Positions 50,993 to 62,082 of a DNA stretch of 64,000 bases are shown here, piece by piece. Source of the DNA: Camarhynchus parvulus (lineage: Eukaryota > Chordata > Aves > Passeriformes > Thraupidae); assembly GCF_901933205.1 (NCBI RefSeq), contig NC_044571.1, positions 75,393,689-75,457,688 of the forward strand, given 5' to 3'. Both the position numbers and the translations under genes were made by a program. The notes beneath the pieces were generated by a model. The model was not told the origin of the DNA and did not search any database. It saw only the letters and a list, made by a program, of their open reading frames with translations. Within the stretch, counting starts at the first letter, position 1. Every line of letters begins with the position of its first letter.

Positions 50993-52354
50993 CTTAAAAT
51001 AAAATATATTCAGAGGAGATGAGTTATATATAGTGATAATGTAAAATGCAGCACTCTTATAAGAAGGATGAATTCTTTGAATTTATCTTCAGAACAAAGT
51101 TATTTTCTCTGAATATCTAGAGCTATCTGATCATTGCTTTCCAAGATGATTGACTGTAATTGTCCTTTTCTAAGTAGCTTGTTCTATCAATAGAATCAGA
51201 AGATAGATCTATACCTAATGTCTACTTGTGAGCTACAAACTTTTCTACAATATTTTAGAAGAAAAGTAGCTACGTGGGTAGCTAGAATGACAGAAAGCAC
51301 ACTTAGCTTTGTACTAGCATCTAAATTCTGTGCACACATATAGGCAGCAATGTCCTACTTGGAATAGAAATATTTCTGGTTTTAGTTCAAACTAATTTAT
51401 GAGTAGCATATCAATCTAACAATGTAGTTTCAATATATTTCATAAACAGAAAATTCTTAATACTTTCTGTACAAGAAACAAGATGCACTGATCATTCCAG
51501 ATTTACTTTCCTATAAATGCAGACATTTTCTGACAACACACTGCACACATAAGAAGTGGTCTTCAGCATCTCATTGAATCAAATATGACTCAGACAAATT
51601 CCTTTCCAAAATGGTTTGTTCCTAGATTGCATGTATGCTAGTTCAAAAATTTTCCTCCTCCACAAAAATCTCCAAATAGACAGTAGCTAAGTGCCAATCA
51701 ACATGGAACTACATTGTCTAACACCCCATCCTTTCTCTGGATGTTTTCATATAAAGTAACTTCAAAAGAAAAATCACAGCATCATTTGAAAGTAAGTAAC
51801 AACTTACTTTCCATGAACACAAAAGTGTTTATATTTTTCTCTTCCAGCAGAAAACAACCTTCAGGTTGAGGAAGGAACTTGCCTTTCCCATATTCTTGGT
51901 GTGTTCTTTATCACCAGCTTTTCAGAAGTCATTTTTCATTTCTTCTATTCTATAGAAGCAGAGGCTGCTACTGCATTTTGTGTCAGATGTGTGAGCTTGT
52001 ACATTCAGTGAAGTAAGATGCTCAACAAGCTGACACATACAGCAGTAACAAGGCAACCATGAAGGAATTTTAATACCTATTCATAAAACTAATTCTGTGC
52101 ATATTTCTAAAGGACTTGTTACTTTAGAGGGTGTACTCACTTGCAGCTAATATATCAACACTAAAAAGACTCAGATAACAGAGAAATAATACGCACTATA
52201 TTAAAAAAATACATAATTTTAAGTAAGATTAAAAAAACAAGTTAAACTGCAGGACAGTGTAGCTACTGTCACTGCTTATAATTCAATCAGGCCTGGATGT
52301 AAAAATTACTTTCACTGCTGAACTCATAATTAATATTATGAATGGAAAGATTAC
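50993..52354 (-). other. Intron, 1.4 kb
   Basis: This is a phase-0 GT-AG intron with no repeat or gene recognised. Confidence 0.9.
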
Positions 52355-52486
52355 CTGCTGAAACAAGGAAATTCTTTGTACAACAGGAGACGGAAAGTCT
52401 TGCTCACATACAGAGCTCTGAGAAAAAGTGCGCCACAGACTTTCATCTTCAAAGCAAAGTGTCTGATAGAGACCTGGGAGAGAAAG
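52355..52486 (-). CDS. DYNC2H1: DYNC2H1 exon: AAA6, LPGLYQTLCFEDESLW
   Basis: This exon has 44 codons (189-232), phase 0, acceptor tttgttttgtag and donor gtaatc. It encodes LSLPGLYQTLCFEDESLWRT, then a more variable serine-rich stretch, then VVQRISLFQQ. The first part aligns with the LPAFKDLI...W segment of dynein-1 AAA6. Confidence 0.95.
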
Positions 52487-53669
52487 CTACAAAACAAATA
52501 GTGTAGATTTAATTGTAAAGAAAAATAGCCATTTGGGCATTGCATATTTTAATTTATTTCCAAATATCACTATGATCACTACTGTGCAAATCACAAAATT
52601 CAATTTTATCTTTGGAGTTAGGGAAGAAAAGAGTACATTTTACAATTAACCACTTGTTTACCTATTCCCAGGAAAAACTAAATCTGTATTTGCACTCTAA
52701 TTTTAGTTTTAAACCTTTAGATTCTTTGATTTTAAACTTTGAGCTTTGCCTTTAAGTCCTTTCCTCTAATGATGATCTGCTATCTGGTATCAGTAATGGC
52801 TATCAGTGCATGCTACTGATTCACTCAGTTACTCAATTTCTGTTTGTTTAAACCTCTAACTATTATGCTTGCCACACCATTATTTGATCATTCCTGATTT
52901 CTGATTAAAGAGAAGTTAAATACTCTGGGTTTAGCAAAAAGCATCCTTGCCAAAGAGCAGTCAAGGGTTTTTTCCTTGCTGCTGAGCTACATGCAGGAGG
53001 AGAAGAGGCTAAGACAGAATTTCAGGACTAATATTTTCCTTTAGTTCCCTTCAGGATCACAGGACTTCAACATTGACCAATGCAAGAAAGAGTTTTTGTT
53101 TTAGTTCAGTCTGAGCAATTGCAAACTCTATAACACCTATAAAGATGTACAGAGAAATCTGATGAGGAGTATATTAATTTCTGAATATTAATTTCTGAAT
53201 ATTAATTTCTGAATCAACAGTTTGTGGCTTTTAATACAATATGAAGTGATTTTTGAAAGTCATTACACTATGAAATCTACAACTACATATTCTTTACAAT
53301 TTTTCTTCTATCATCCTATCTATAAAAATTGTAGAACTTGGATAGATTCGCAGTATTTTCTAATCTCAGTAAGATGACAGGTTCACTCAAATGTATTGAA
53401 ATTCATTAGAGATGGGGTAGAAATGTTCATGAAAAAGGCTCAGAAAAATGAGATTAAAATAAAAACAAAAAACACCTTTGTTTTTTTTAGGCAACTATAT
53501 ATTAAGCCATGGTTTCTGGAAGATAGAATAAACAGCTTAAAATGATGAAATCTTTTGATCTGACAAATACATATCTGAGCATTCAAGTCCAAATTGCTAT
53601 CTGCAATCTGCTATCTGCCAAAAACCAAAGTTCTTCAAATTTAAATTCAAGAGACCACATGATGTATAC
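52487..53669 (-). other. Intron, 1.2 kb
   Basis: This is a phase-0 GT-AG intron. It contains a three-copy 14-bp tandem repeat at 53171-53214. Confidence 0.9.
53171..53214. repeat. Three-copy 14-bp tandem repeat
   Basis: The unit atattaatttctga occurs three times without mismatch, followed by two bases of a fourth copy. It lies about 460 bp from the exon at 53670, on its downstream side in the transcript. Confidence 0.92.
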
Positions 53670-53747
53670 CTTCAAAGATGCTACTGCCCAGACTCGGTCC
53701 TGTTCTATCCAAGAGGGAACCTGGTCACGAGCGCTTCTTTGTGAATC
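53670..53747 (-). CDS. DYNC2H1: DYNC2H1 exon: AAA6, PSWIEQDRVWAVASLK
   Basis: This exon has 26 codons (163-188), phase 0, acceptor ttgcttccataag and donor gtatac. It encodes DSQRSARDQVPSWIEQDRVW followed by AVASLK. The pattern of a Trp-rich segment ending in WAVA-LK is the family hallmark here. The acceptor has a weak pyrimidine tract, so splicing of this exon may depend on other signals. The frame continues directly into the next exon (LSLPGLYQTLCFED). Confidence 0.92.
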
Positions 53748-55191
53748 CTTATGGAAGCAAGTTATATCATGCATGTAAGCTACACAATCTTTTATGAAAC
53801 ACTATATTCAATAATAAGGTTGTGAAACCCATGTTTTTTTAATAAAAACACTCACAACAGCAATCTTTCTGCTGTCTTTTGCCAAGTTCATAAATGGCAT
53901 ATCAAAAAAGTAACCAAAATATTTAAACACAAGACATACTGTTCACATTAACATTTGCTCAGCTATTTGAGCCTGAAAATATTTTACCCATTTAGAGTAT
54001 TCTTATAACATTCTCAATTCCAAGTAATTTTTACTGAAAACAAGTGACACAAATGACCTGCATAGGCACTCTGAGAAGCTGGCTTCAAAAAACAACTCCA
54101 TTGGACATATTTGCAATCATGAAAATGGCTTGGCTCTTCACACAAAGAGCCAAACAACACTTCTGAACATCTCTGCACTGGTAATTTGGCAACAGCTTTA
54201 TTTTTCTGCTCTTTCGATGTTTGGCATGGAGGAAGTTCTAAGGATGAACAACACTGCTTAAGCTCCAGTAGAATTTCTGTATTCACTATATTATCTGTTA
54301 TTAAAAGATCTTACATTACACATTAACCAGTCTGAGGAGTCTCTGCATGGAAATACATTTGGATCTCTCAAGGAGTGAGCAACTTCAAGAGTAATCTTAA
54401 ATGCTCAGCAGAGAAAAACAGAAGCTTTCTTGTGAAAGGGTATCTCAGCCATGAGTTAAAAAGTCTGAGAAACAAAACTAGGAAATTTGGAAGCAACTGT
54501 AGGAATAAATTTGACATGGGTCTGCAGTATCCATTCCATTGTGCACACAAGCACAATCTTTCCAAAACCTATGGATTGTGCCTTAGATAGGGTAGAGGTA
54601 AGACTGGTATTAAATTCCATTATACAATCAGATCTCACGTTCCTTGAAAATGGCCTACAGAAAGAAATACTTGACAATCACTCAGTTCACAGACATTTAC
54701 TTGAATTACAATGACTCCAGACAGATGAAGGGGGACTTCTGCAGTCACACTGAAATGCAAAGCCTGTAGCTGAGCCATCTAATGGCTAGAGAAACTGGAT
54801 TTCAAGGATCATTTTAGCAACCAGCTGCCTGAGAAAACGTACTTAAAGTACAACTCATACATGACTCTGGGAGAAGGAGGGATTCAGAAATACTGACTTT
54901 AGTTACAGAAGAGGGCTGAAAACCTCCTCAAAAATGCAATTTCAAATTGCCATCCTGGCCACAGAAAAAATAAAAGAAAATACACAACACAGGCAAAAAG
55001 ATATTCAAATAAAAAAAACTACTCCATGTTCAAAAATTCTTTAATAAATTTATATTACTATGTGAAAAGTTACTTTTTTCTTTAATGTATGAATACAATT
55101 AATTAAACAACATAGTAAGAATAAAACTTTAACTTTTCAGGATTAAAGTAAGTGTTCCTTATTTCAAAATATGAAAATAAATGTAGCTTAC
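53748..55191 (-). other. Intron, 1.4 kb
   Basis: This is a phase-0 GT-AG intron. A cluster of overlapping short ORFs at 54368-54714 occurs on both strands; none resembles a known protein and none continues the DYNC2H1 frame. Confidence 0.9.
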
Positions 55192-55242
55192 TGATTTTCT
55201 GACGGTGTCTCCAATGACCACACCTGTAAAAGTCTCCCACTC
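55192..55242 (-). CDS. DYNC2H1: DYNC2H1 exon: 17-codon micro-exon of AAA6
   Basis: This is the shortest exon in the window, 51 nt (codons 146-162), phase 0, with acceptor tttattccacccag and donor gtaagc. It encodes EWETFTGVVIGDTVRKS, matching the EWEVFTGVVVGD region of the mammalian protein. It is too short for ordinary ORF detection and was found from homology and the flanking splice sites. Skipping it would keep the reading frame. Confidence 0.93.
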
Positions 55243-57273
55243 CTGGGTGGAATAAATTAACAACTCAGATAAGTCACAAGACACATTTAAGAATTAATAT
55301 GTAATAGCATGTAGACAGAGTAGGAAGACAAACAAATTAAAATGCTAGATTCTGAAAGAGTTCCAAGACATTTTTTAATGTCTTGCTAGGAGATGCTATC
55401 AGAATGTAATTCCTTTCGTAGAATTCCATCTAAGTGGCTGCAGTGCTTTATAAGAAAAAAAGCAAAGGGGAAGTTCTATGCTTTCTCAGCACCCACAGTT
55501 CCTACCCAGACTGCCCATCTACAGACTATCAGGAAGCAGCAAATGTGGCTGGCAAGGACACACATCCTGCCTGGTGGGGCATCAGCAGCCCACACAGAAC
55601 AGGTAACTATAGAAAGCATGACTGAATTTATGTATGATTAAAACTTTTAGACTTTGTATATGTATCCAGGAAGACAATTTTAAATTGTTTTGACAAGTAT
55701 TTAAAACCACTAGAAATTACATAATCCTGTATTTGGAGGTGGCAAGAAACAGACCAAAAATTCTTCATAAGTCCTGAAATTTTGCATAAATAATAACTAT
55801 ATTCTATGATGAAGATTTTTTCATTAAAGAGAACAGTAACATCAGAAATTTAAAAGTCAATTGAGACTAAGAGTAACACTGCTGATACAAATCCCAGCGT
55901 AATATTTTGAAACTAAGTCTTGAAACAGCTCCCTCTTTCAGTTACAAACTGATGCTCATCTCCCAGTTACAAAGAAAATGCTTGTGCACACAAAAATGCA
56001 TGGAGCACTTTTTGGTTTGTGCAATATTGTTATGAAGAAAAGAAGAAGCACAATATACAGGGAATATAAAACTACCTCAGAAAAATCTATACATATTGAT
56101 TCAGAATGTCCCTACTGAGAACCAAGCCATTCTATAGTATATTGCTGAAGTTGTACCATAAATTGCATATCGCTATGCAAAAAAATATTTAAGTGAAGAA
56201 GGTTCAATTCTTTTGGGACAGGGACTTAGAATACTAAATTCTCTAGCAGCATATTAAGCAACTCCTAGTCTTATCACATTAAAAGCTTTAGAAGAAATAA
56301 TTTTAAAAGAAGAACCACTTCAGCTTCATTTTCTTCACTAAATATTTTGTATAAGCACTTTTCTCTTAACAATTTAACGAAAATAACTTTCACCTTTCAG
56401 AGAAATAAAAAAGTATTGCTATTATTCGTCTGCTTTCTCTCTTGAGTCTTCAGATACTGTAGAAATATGCATTATATATAACCTAGATTAAGCTGTCTAA
56501 GCGCTCTAATGGCTGATGGAAATGCATGCTTAACAATAGAAACCAACACTTAGGGCTGTACTTTACAAACACTTAAGAAGCCAGGATTTAATTCAGTCAG
56601 AAAACTGTTTCCAGGTTGCTGCCTTCATGACTTTAGAAACTCAAGAAAGATAAAGCAACATATTTTCAGAAGCTCAAATAAAATAATAAATATCAAATAG
56701 CAAACTTTGGATAATGAAGAGCAGCCAGGATATATTTCTGCTAACAAGATGAGTTATTTTTATGAGGCCACATCATTGCTTTGTCAATCCATATGTCTAC
56801 AGTGAAACTACTTCTTCATTGGAGGGGTCCAAACAACTTGTTTTGAACTTTGTACCTTAAGCTCACACATTTAATATACTAAATTTTCATTATTTCCTTC
56901 AAATGTATTATCTGATCTTTACCTTTACCTCTATAATGGACTCTACTGAACTGACATCTTCTATCATTTGATGTCCCTTTTTGTCTTCAGCTTCTAGTAC
57001 AGAAAGCCATAGTTTTGTCTCTCCATTCCATGGAGGTACTTTAGATAATTAAATGTGTCTTGACTCAGGATAATCAGCCATATTTAAGCAATTGTATTAA
57101 ATCAATTAAGCATACTGTTTCACTGCAGGCAGACTTTATAGGATTAATCTGACTACACTACAGACAACAACAACAAAGTCCTACACTTGCTGACAAAAAC
57201 TTTTTACCTACTTATTTACTCTTCATATTAAGTTTGAGTAAAATACTTGGGGATTTTCTTCTTTAGCACTTAC
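55243..57273 (-). other. Intron, 2.0 kb
   Basis: This is a phase-0 GT-AG intron with no repeat or gene recognised. Confidence 0.9.
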
Positions 57274-57339
57274 ATTCTCTTGAAAAAGCTCAGGGTGCAT
57301 TCCTCGTACAAAATGTAGAGCAAACATTAGCTGATCAGC
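57274..57339 (-). CDS. DYNC2H1: DYNC2H1 exon: AAA6, ADQLMFALHFVRGM
   Basis: This is a short 22-codon exon (codons 124-145), phase 0, with acceptor gcttttattacag and donor gtaagt. It encodes ADQLMFALHFVRGMHPELF, which is essentially invariant in vertebrate DYNC2H1 and corresponds to the DHITFAMLLARI stretch of dynein-1. It lies in the helical part of the AAA6 large subdomain. Confidence 0.95.
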
Positions 57340-57789
57340 CTGTAATAAAAGCAGTAAAAATGTATCTATATACTCAGGAAAAGTCCTACTTCTAGTTCTT
57401 TTTTATAAGTAACATTTCCTTAAAAAAAGACCTCCAATTACATAGTAATGACTTAGTGACATATATCCTAATGCAAAATTGCTATATACCCTTGCAAGTT
57501 ACAGACGAAAACTTAAAGTGGGCTGTGGAGCAGAGGGTGAAGAGGTCCCTACTAGGAATTAGCATCAAGTTTTGCAAGGCACTGAAGTTCTCATTTTATT
57601 GATGAATATGAACATCATACAACATTGAGAACAAACCACACCATTTAAATTTTTCATCTTCTCCGACAAGGTCTGCAAGCAAATCCATATCATAACTGCA
57701 TATCAGGATGCTCCCTGGATGAACTAGTATCCAAAATTTGAACAAGAATTGTTTAGAAGAACACTGAGTAGCCTAGACCAAACCAGCTT

Positions 57790-57862
57790 TGAAACAAATT
57801 TAAGCAAATTAAACAAATTTGAACATTTAAACAAATTGGAACACTTGAACATTTAAACAAAC
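57790..57862. repeat. Imperfect AAACAAATT/GAACATTTAAAC repeat
   Basis: Blocks such as gaacatttaaacaaa and aaacaaattt recur several times over about 70 bp with small changes. It is a degenerate AT-rich tandem array in an intron. Confidence 0.75.
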
Positions 57863-58883
57863 TAAAGAGGAAAGATGGGCCAGTTCAAGTGCTCAGGTAA
57901 ATTTCTTGGCACCACTTCATTTAGCAGCATTCATGAAGCCTATGTATACATAAATATAATAACCACAAACAGACAAAATCCTTCTTTTTGATTCCAAAGG
58001 GTATGAACTCATATCAGCTATACTGTTTATGAAGACACTAGTAAAGCCTCAATGTCACAGCAGTCTTTTAAAATTTTCATGGATAAAAGGAGGAATTAGC
58101 AGTGAATTGTAGATGGTGTGAAGAATTTATTTGTTCTCTCCATTATTAGAACACAATAGTAAGCTGGAGGGACCATTAGTTTGAAGTTGCACAGTTTCAG
58201 TGAACACATTTTCAGTATTTTCTAAACTCCAGTCTGATCACACTTAAAATCTTTCCTACTAGAAATCTCTTCTCTGCCTTGCACTTGAACTCTCTACTCT
58301 TCTTACATATAAAAATTGCTGCCTTCCATATTCACAATAACTTAGTGGAAGGCTTCACATAGTTACAACTTCAAAGACAAACATTGATTATTATGAGACT
58401 ATTTAATGAGATTCCACTTAGACTTTGATAAACAAAACCCCTTAGAAAGAACTGCTACCCCTATATCCTCAATACAGCATTGCTAGATTGGGGGACAGAG
58501 GTAGGAGGTGGTGTAAAATTTTCAAGATTTTTCCATTCTCACAGATCAAACCACAGACTTGCATGATTTGTACTGCTCAAACCATATATGCAGAGCTACT
58601 GTGCTTTCTTCAGCCTGGTACTGTGAGACAAACACCTCCTGTTATGACAGTTTCATGTGTAAGTAAAAATTAAAACTAAAAATGAAAGGCTTAGTTTCCC
58701 CAGGTTTTCAGTAAGAAAGTAAGAAGTGAAAAGACACCTGACTGAAATTAAGAAGAAATACACTAAGAACATTTTTTTGAAGAAGAACAAGGAACAGACA
58801 GAAACAAAAAAGGTAGCAGGGAGACCTTTGGAAAAGGTCATGAAAATAAAAAGGTGAATATCACAATGTAGGGCTTTTAGAAA

Positions 58884-58970
58884 CATAGAATCATCTAGGT
58901 TGGAAGAGATGATTCTTTAAGATGATTTCTTTAAGATAACCAAGTCCAAACATCAACCTAACAAACCCAC
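58884..58970 (-). mobile_element. CR1 LINE extreme 3' end with internal duplication
   Basis: The plus strand reads catagaatcatctaggttgg and aagtccaaacatcaacctaa, the CR1 antisense tail. Between them a 13-14 bp unit, gatgatt(t)ctttaa, occurs twice in tandem (58908-58934). Confidence 0.8.
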
Positions 58971-59344
58971 TTCTGTTTTCTTTTTTAAAAAAACCAAACC
59001 TTAATACAAAAAACTCCCAAATAATCATACAAAACTTTATATTTAGGAATGCAAGAAATAAGAGCAAACACAAAATGAGTGCTCAGAAAACTGCGATGCC
59101 CATGACTGACTCTGAAGCCAGAATGAGGCAGAGAGGTAGAGCTCTGTGGAGAAATGTGCATCAGCAATATTAATTTGGTCATACACTGATTTCAAGTCTT
59201 CATTTAGCATGTTAATTATTGATAGTGTAATGTTTTGCATCTATTACACAATACTATTTATTTGAAGTAGATCAAGTGTTGGCTGCTGAAAGAAAACTTT
59301 CAAACCCAGTGCACTGTATAAAAGCCAGAAAAATACAATCTTAC

Positions 59345-59434
59345 CTTAAACAAACAACGACAAACATATTCATACACTGTATGTTTCAATGTGCCAATAA
59401 GCAGCTTGATTCTTTCCTCAGTATTACCTGAATC
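59345..59434 (-). CDS. DYNC2H1: DYNC2H1 exon: start of AAA6 region
   Basis: This exon has 30 codons (94-123), phase 0, acceptor tttcttttttag and donor gtaaga. It encodes DSGNTEERIKLLIGTLKH and then TVYEYVCRCLFK. The last part is well conserved; the first residues differ from the mammalian sequence, as is usual at this variable joint. In cytoplasmic dynein-1 the matching stretch (LFQVAFNRVARGML) opens the AAA6 large subdomain. Confidence 0.94.
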
Positions 59435-61049
59435 CTAAAAAAGAAATTTCAGATTTCAAAAATTCCCATGGAAGTAAAAAACTTTCCACATCCTTTGTAC
59501 ATTTCAGCAAAATGACAGAAATAATCTGGACTCTACATGACACAAGTTCTAAAAATATATTAAATTCATCTGCAGCTATCAATGATTAAATGGGAAATTC
59601 ATGCTGAAGTATTAAGGAATTAATGTTTCGGCATTTAATATTTTGACTATGAACATGATACAACTTTGTGTATAAGAAGAAATGCATTGAGAATGAGAGT
59701 ACATTTCCTTCTCCCAACATTAATATCATTGAAATCTCATCATTGTCACTCGATAAAAAATTGCTTATTAATTGAATTACTATATTTAACACTACTAAAC
59801 AAGTTTGTTGATCTTAAGTGTAATTATGAAACTTCTGGTCAAATTTGGCCCAACTGAAAGGAACAATGTAGAAAACAGTAAGTGTACACTGCCCTTCAAA
59901 GCTCATAGATTGAAAAAATAATTCTAACAGGGAAAAGTTTGAAAGATAGGACAAAAGAAGAAAGGGACTGGGGGATAGGGAGTGTGTTACAGGTAGTATG
60001 ACTTCTTTTCTACCATGCTGGAATTTGAAGAGACGAGTTTAAGAAGGGCAATTGTGCAAGTGATTTGCCTAATACCTTTCCGATGTCTAATAGATTCCAT
60101 GGCGTGAAAAATTGGATAGAGGAGAAGGAAAAAAGAAAGCAAGTAACAAAGGCAAAAACAGAAGTTGAGCTTTAAACAGGTAACATTACAGGCAGGAAAA
60201 AAAATTATGAAGGAGTGTGAGAGTAAGAACAAGAAGTTAAAACATCATGTTGTGGAAAAGAAGTAATAGGAACTTCAAAGAGGGACAGTTCACATAGACA
60301 GAACTGTGTTCCTAGTAATGACTGGAGCTGAAAGAGAATTGTAATCACAGATGTCAGAACAAAGGGGAATCCAAAGGAAACACGATGAAAGGCTGGCAAA
60401 TGACTTTCTAAGTAAAACCAAAGAGAAATATGAGGAATTTTGGAGATGCTTAATAAAAAGAAAATGCACTATTACTCATTGTGGGTATTTTGATCTAAGG
60501 AGTGAGGTGACAAGGGATAAATCCATTCTTTGCTTCAGTAAGAATATACTGGCCTAAGAATGCAGAAGAATAAAAAATACATTTTCAACAGGACAGGATG
60601 CAGGCATGCTTACAAACTGTAAAAAAGTTGATAAACTTATGACCTTCCTTCGGGTAAATGAACCATGTAGAAATAGAGGTATTTTCTTATTCTACCCCTT
60701 GTTGATAGAATTAGCTTTATTAGCATTTTACAACATTAATTTATTTAAACAAAGCCTTATAATCAGCCTTTGTTTTCCTAATTCACCATAGACAAAGAAC
60801 AAGCCTGAAATCACAAAGAGTTACTTTGCTTTCAGATGGTAGAGAAATTCTGTGATTTATATATAACATAATTTAGAAGTCCACATGCCTGTATTCTGAA
60901 CATCTAAAGCACAACAGGTCAGCATCACGACTTATTATACACTTCATCATCAGTTATTCTAAGCTATTCTTAAAAAATGTCCAGAGTGACTAATAAATTT
61001 TAGATGGACACTTCTGCAGCATTAGCAGCTTCAGAAGAAGAGCAAATAC
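59435..61049 (-). other. Intron, 1.6 kb
   Basis: This is a phase-0 GT-AG intron with nothing recognisable inside. Confidence 0.9.
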
Positions 61050-61193
61050 CTTCTCGCTCTGCAGAGCCCTTTGGAAAAGCCGCAGGAACGCCGCCAAACT
61101 AAAGCGGTACATATTATTAATTTTGGACAAGTCAGAGATAATGAAGTACATCTTGCTAGCACTCTCAGCCAAAGGAAGATAGGCATCCCTCTC
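61050..61193 (-). CDS. DYNC2H1: DYNC2H1 exon: AAA5-AAA6 junction helices
   Basis: This exon has 48 codons (codons 46-93), phase 0 at both ends, with acceptor tttcctccgcag and donor gtattt. It encodes ERDAYLPLAESASKMYF followed by SDLSKINNMYRFSLAAFLRLF, nearly identical to the mammalian protein. Family structure places it as the helix that returns into AAA5 and leads on to AAA6. The exon is unusually GC- and CpG-rich for this gene at its 3' half (about 61055-61110), where it encodes Arg and Ala residues. It is separated from the upstream exon by only 754 bp, the shortest intron in the window. Confidence 0.96.
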
Positions 61194-61947
61194 CTGCGGA
61201 GGAAAACAATACACACATAAAAAAGCCAGGTGCATTACTGCCACCTACTGATTATTGCATAAACATTTACTTAGCCCACCGAGAAAACATTCCTATAACT
61301 CCCACTGATTCAGAAAACAGGATCTTTTCCAAGCCTTCAAATTGAGTGATCAGTACTCCAGACTTCAACACTGTACTGAGATTTCAAAATTGGAAAAAAA
61401 AAAATTTATTGAAAAATCCTTTAAATTATGAAGAACATGTTGGAAATTAATCCCTAGGGCAATAAGATCTTTTCCCACCACAGAGCACATCCCAAAATTC
61501 AATGGGAAATTTTAAACTAAACATAGATCACAGAAGAAAACTCTGCAATCTGTCACAAAAACAGCATGTCAGATGAATAGCATCAGCAATTATCTAAACT
61601 TTTCCAATAGCAAGGGGCATATTAAGCAAAAACACCCACATGAACTATAATGTTTGCAATAGTGTATGGCAAAAATAAAGTCAAAACCCATTACTTGCCA
61701 AAATTCCTTTAGTTCAAACTGACAGACTTTAAACTGTGTAAGTACTCAGCATATACAAAACAAAACATTTTAATTACTGAAAATACTGCATGCACTTTCA
61801 TATTCAAAATATCATTTACCCAAAAAGAACTAATATAATATGTTACTCATCCGATAACCCCATGGATGTATGTATCTTCTCTAGATAAAAGATGAATATT
61901 TTTAGCAGGAGAAAAACAGTACTGTAAAGATTAAAATATTCTTCTAC
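61194..61947 (-). other. Intron, 0.75 kb
   Basis: This is the shortest intron in the window, phase 0 and GT-AG. It is AT-rich with no repeat recognised. Confidence 0.9.
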
Positions 61948-62082
61948 CTTATCAAGGAAACTCTGAAGTCTGAAAGATTCAGCCAGTGATTCTTGGATGA
62001 GTGCACTGCTTGCTTTAGTTTGATTCAAAGATTCAATCAGATCCTTATTTTCTAGTATATTGCCTTGTGATGTGGCAAGTGT
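61948..62082 (-). CDS. DYNC2H1: DYNC2H1 exon: helical segment after AAA5
   Basis: This is the most upstream exon in the window: 45 codons (codons 1-45 of the joined product), phase 0 at both ends. It follows a pyrimidine-rich acceptor (ttcttttttccag) and ends at a gtagaa donor. The encoded TLATSQGNILENKDLIESL and the following QTKASSALIQESL are strongly conserved in DYNC2H1. In dynein structures this part is helical and follows the AAA5 large subdomain. It probably contributes to the buttress coil that contacts the stalk, but that placement is inferred from family structure. The residues are rich in E, K, Q and L, as expected for a coiled coil. Confidence 0.95.

Larger units (their letters stand above)
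57340..59344 (-). other. Intron, 2.0 kb
   Basis: This is a phase-0 GT-AG intron with an imperfect AAACAAATT-type repeat (57790-57862) and a short CR1 3' end carrying its own small duplication (58884-58970). Confidence 0.9.
10579..62082 (-). other. DYNC2H1: DYNC2H1 gene, internal to 3' part (18 exons)
   Basis: This is the span of the recognised exons of the cytoplasmic dynein-2 heavy chain. Dynein-2 carries intraflagellar-transport trains from the ciliary tip back to the base. Joining the 18 exons gives 2133 nt (711 codons) with no stop codon and no frameshift. The product matches the vertebrate family from the helices after AAA5, through AAA6, to most of the C-terminal domain. All introns start GT and end AG on the minus strand. 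No Walker A motif is present, as expected for AAA6, which does not hydrolyse ATP. The vertebrate protein is about 4300 residues, so roughly five sixths lies outside the window. Upstream exons are beyond 64000 and the final exons are left of position 1. DYNC2H1 is preferred over other dynein heavy chains because signatures such as AMGQGQADLAIQ and YESWTPEQI are specific to it. Confidence 0.96.

Noticed and set aside
54368..54714. Cluster of five overlapping short ORFs on both strands
   Set aside because: The mutually exclusive frames show no homology to anything recognised. The DYNC2H1 frame passes over this intron without needing them.
56935..57040. Possible extra exon between 55242 and 57274
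   Set aside because: The flanking exons join directly in frame and match the conserved protein without a gap, and no suitable splice pair was found.
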